The notes below the pieces were generated by a model, which was given only the letters and a program-made list of their open reading frames with translations, had not been told where the DNA came from and made no database searches. Made by a program: the position numbers and the translations under genes. From positions 1 to 64,000 of the forward strand of contig JALQPE010002516.1 in the NCBI GenBank assembly GCA_030407315.1: a stretch of DNA of 64,000 nt. Reading direction: 5' to 3'. This stretch comes from Asparagopsis taxiformis. Taxonomy: Eukaryota > Rhodophyta > Florideophyceae > Bonnemaisoniales > Bonnemaisoniaceae. Shown one piece after another: positions 61,067-64,000 of the stretch (positions are counted from its first letter, which is position 1; the number at the start of each line of letters is the position of its first letter).

Positions 61067-61430
61067 CCCGCCCTATTCCAGAGGGCTCCCCTCTCTTTTT
61101 CCATTTTCCCTACACGCAGCCATCTGCCCGTGTCTTCTTACACAAGTAACTCATCCCTGTTTTGCCTGGTGTCCTCCCTTCTTCCATATTAGTTATGGCG
61201 AACTACTATCCTTTCGGTACACCACCATGACTCACCATGTGACCACAGGATTCCAAACGGATCTTCTTTGTGGTGTTACAACCCACACTGAAGCAGGCGA
61301 TTCGTCTTTGCTGTACAGCACTCGACTCGAGCCTGACTACCGGGACAGGAGTGCTCGAACACCTCGTGGTGACTCGCCGATTCGGCTTACATCCAAGGTT
61401 GCCCATTGTCTAATCGACAAAGCCATTTCA
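61067..61430. other. Spacer to the right of the truncated LTR
   Basis: No recognisable gene; several short frames without domain. Confidence 0.3.
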
Positions 61431-62621
61431 CTACAGTTTTACTTTGTGTTTTGTTCCCTTTGGATGGAGGAATGCTGCTGTTGGTGAGAATGTGACGTTG
61501 CGGTGTTCTGTCGCGAGCGAATTCAGGGTCAGGAATTTCTTTCGAATTGCGGGTGAAAAGACTGCCTTAGGGATGTTGAGAGTCGTTCCTTTCGTGCGGA
61601 TCTGTATTGGTCTAACGTGCGTTACAGGGATTTTTTGGTTAGAGGCGGTTGAGGTGAATCCTAGTGCAGTTGCACATTTCATGGTTTCGGCGGGTGCGGA
61701 TACGTGGGACAGTTAGGCACTACAATCGAGGATGTATGACGTACCGGGTTCGAATAAGTCGACAGGCCGTTGGATGGTTGATTCATTTTCTTCGGCTGCC
61801 GCGAAGTTTGTCTCGGTGATGCGCGGTACGGAGCTGTTAAGCGGAAGGTTTGCTTTGCGCAGAGGGTACATATTTTGGTTGTTTCGTATTTTGATACGTG
61901 TGCGGAACTCGTAGGTGTGTGGGCCGTTGATAGTTGGAATGTGTATCATTTTGTTCGAGGCCGCATTCCAGTGATGGAGAAGGTTGTTTTGGTGTATTGG
62001 TATATGATTATGGAAGTAGTTTGTGTGTGGAACACTTATTGAGTATTTGGAGCGTGTTTCTAATTTTGCCTCTGCACGATGGAGTCGTATTTTATGAGTT
62101 CCGAGATGTTTGTTGGTGGGTTTTTGGGCTAGTACTTCGTGCGTAGTGTGGTACTCGAAGTTGTCGCGTAGACCGAGCAGTATGAATTTGATGGTCCTGT
62201 GTTCGTCTTAGATTGATGGTAGGACGCATTGTGCATTGTGAGGCGCATGGCGTCATGTTATTTCCTTGCCGGGTTCTAGTGTGATCTCCCTAGCTAATTC
62301 TTCGAGAAATTCGGGCGCATTCGTTGTTGAATCCCCTATGTGGTTGAGTAGGTGTGTGGTGAGGATGCATGGTGGCGAATTGAGTCTATTATCGGAAAGT
62401 CGGACTGCGATCTAGTGCGGTATGCTTGAGAGAATGAATAGACACAGCTTTTCAGGGTCGAGTTTGAATTTGTGGAAGTCAGTCGGGTCAGCAGGAGCCG
62501 TAGTACTGGGGTCAAGGCTTTGTGAAAGGTGTAGATCTGCAGCCAGTGCTTCTAGGTTGCACTTCCAGAAGAGGTGGTTTTCGGTGGAGAGCTGGGGAAG
62601 GCGGGTGTGTTCTATGGTCAT
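61431..62621 (-). pseudogene. Decayed Ty1/copia remnant (gag and protease parts)
   Basis: At 62621-62412 the minus strand reads LSTENHLFWKCNLEALAADL and DFHKFKLDPEKLCLFILSSI, the pattern of a copia gag N-terminus. At about 61737-61714 it reads SYILDCSA followed by a stop, a degenerate version of the copia protease site (WILDSGA type). At 61682-61431 there is IPKAVFSPAIRKKFLTLNSL with VTFSP, the downstream strand block of the same protease. Stops and frame changes separate the pieces. No integrase or RT is present, so this is an old 3'-truncated fragment. Confidence 0.5.
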
Positions 62622-63150
62622 GGTGGTGCTTGGTGAGATCGGTTGCTCGTTTCGTGACGCAGTGGGTGGGCATAAGCCCGTAACCTGTTAGAGCAGATAG
62701 CCCGTTACCTTCTTCATTATGGTGTGCCTCTACGTTGCTTCTTTTGTATCTGTCCGTGCGGCTGTGGCGCAGGAAGTTTGGACAGCTGTCCATTGTTGGC
62801 ATCCTGACAAAATGAATAAGAGAACCGCATCCCGAAACCAGAACAAATTTGAAGCCTACCGACAGTAGAATACAGGTAATCTCTTTCAAAATCGTAATTG
62901 GCTCACCGGGGTGTCAAAAAAATCTCTCCAACCCGGCGAACACCAATAGAATATCGCAAATATCGCGAATTTACAAGTTCGTCACGGTAAGCCATGAGGC
63001 TGAAGGGTTGTACTATGTACGTCTTTGTTGTCGGAAGATTGAGGAATCTGCACGTTTAACAGAAGGCCTCCTTCAGGCGCATTTGTAACCGAGGTGTCGC
63101 AAAGACTTTCGCATTCGTTTGGTTCGGCGCGCTTCACACCTCCTGATAAC
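62622..63150. other. Intergenic region before the host-like gene
   Basis: No supportable gene. Its last part should contain the promoter of the gene at 63151; I saw no clear TATA box. Confidence 0.3.
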
Positions 63151-64000
63151 ATGGAAAGCTCCGCTGAGAATCCTCTACGGGTACTGCCCGTCCTGTTCAA
63201 AAATGATACGTTTCTTCTCCTGCATAAGCCAGCTGGTCTCCCGCTCTCTGGGTCCAAGCCTCTAACTCTGATGAAATCACTCTCATCCACTCTGCACTCA
63301 TCCGTAAACCCGTCTGAAACTATAATACAGTTCAGCGTCCCACGTGCCCTGGCCGGTCCAACACTTCTATCATTCAAACGCAACGTAGCCGTACCGGATG
63401 CAATTTTCGATTTCCGGGCCCTCGTCCATGGCAAAGTTCAACTTCCGCTCCCCCTCTCGAAAGCGTGGAAATTCTCAAAGTGATACAGGCGACAGCTGGA
63501 CCACTCACTTTGCTTTGTATTCGCACCAGCACTCCGGGGAACGGTCTACGTAAAGTGCTCGCAAATGCTGGACACCCTGTTCTTGGAGGTGGCTCGGGTG
63601 CACGACAAAGTGGTGGTTGCAACACACGACGAACCCATCTGTGTTGCTCTCGAGTACAAATTGCAGACTTGCATGTTGATATCCCACTTCAGACCAAAGG
63701 TTTGGATCGCCAGCTGAAACGTGAGAGTATATTTGCCGAACGTAAAGCTGTTCGGGAAGCTGAAGATCCCCGAGTCTGCGAAACGAGTACAGAGAAGTAT
63801 GTGCGTTTCATAAACTGGTGGTTTCACGTAGACGAATCAGTAATGCGTCCGCGTCAAACGTCGGAAATCGTAGCAGAGACAGCCGCAAGCTATTTTAATG
63901 ATGGCAACCTGTTAGATCTCGGGACAGGCAGTGGAGCACTTCTCTGCGCAACTCTGCTAATGACGAAAGGTTATGGTGTCGGTGTCGAGATCTGCCCGCA
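63151..64000 (+). CDS. RluA-like domain joined to PrmC/HemK-like methyltransferase, 3' end outside window
   Basis: Start ATG 63151 (MESSAENPLRVLPVLF). LLLHKPAGLPLSG and FDFRALVHGKV match the KPAG and A-LV-G landmarks of RluA pseudouridine synthases, and GLRKVLANAGHPVLGG resembles their GHP block. The catalytic HRLD is not present; the corresponding stretch reads VPRALAGPTLL. From about 63810 MRPRQTSEIVAETA and LLDLGTGSGALLC match the PR-TE and SAM-binding motifs of PrmC-type glutamine methyltransferases, which modify release factors. Between about 63460 and 63475 the frame changes by one base (…PLSKA then VEILKV). This could be a one-base deletion, an assembly error or a pseudogene; an intron is less likely. 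The RNA-modifying activity is doubtful; the methyltransferase motif is intact as far as the window goes. Confidence 0.6.

Overview
The window is transposon-rich nuclear DNA from an intron-poor eukaryote. Long uninterrupted reading frames and nested DNA transposons, Ty3/gypsy and Ty1/copia elements fit a florideophyte red alga such as Chondrus crispus. That placement is an inference: no rRNA, organelle or diagnostic host gene is present, and only the last 850 bases look like a host gene.

Most of the window is two inverted copies of one giant DNA transposon. Copy A spans 108-21809 (21.7 kb). Copy B spans 24059-57471 and is about 20.3 kb once a later insertion is subtracted. Both end in the same terminal inverted repeat (TCTGTGTTYTCGGAA, then GGACGCGGACG) flanked by CG. 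Reading copy A from its left end, it carries: (1) a roughly 1320-residue protein with a ParB/sulfiredoxin-like domain and a C-terminal 2-oxoglutarate/Fe(II) dioxygenase; (2) a 1064-residue fusion of a beta-class (DPPY) DNA amino-methyltransferase and a SET lysine methyltransferase; (3) a coiled-coil protein in two frames joined at an A AAA AAG site; (4) a 1013-residue Plavaka/KDZ-type transposase with an N-terminal zinc finger. The element thus carries its mobilisation gene together with candidate DNA-modifying, DNA-oxidising and histone-modifying enzymes. Every intergenic space holds a roughly 200-bp cassette of hairpins, and the region beyond the transposase start is an array of about 120-bp units with splice-site-like boundaries. 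Copy A has intact methyltransferase-SET and transposase genes and an open two-frame coiled-coil gene, but its dioxygenase gene is frameshifted. Copy B has an intact transposase and an open dioxygenase domain, but its other genes are broken.

Both copies appear to sit inside one older, decayed minus-strand gypsy element: primer-binding site and LTR edge at 58268-58283, gag start at 57704-57474, gag and protease at 24056-21812, and pol continuing at 107-1. Copy B was later split within its dioxygenase gene by a 13.1-kb chromovirus (41066-54184). That element has near-identical 657/659-bp LTRs, a 5-bp GAGGG target duplication, gag, a GGGAAAC frameshift site followed by a 10-bp hairpin, a pol with chromodomain, and a 790-codon antisense ORF.

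To the right lie a truncated relative of the chromovirus (about 59780-61066, minus strand), a decayed copia remnant (about 61431-62621, minus strand), and the start of a probable host gene (63151 to the window end) joining an RluA-like domain to a PrmC/HemK-like methyltransferase.
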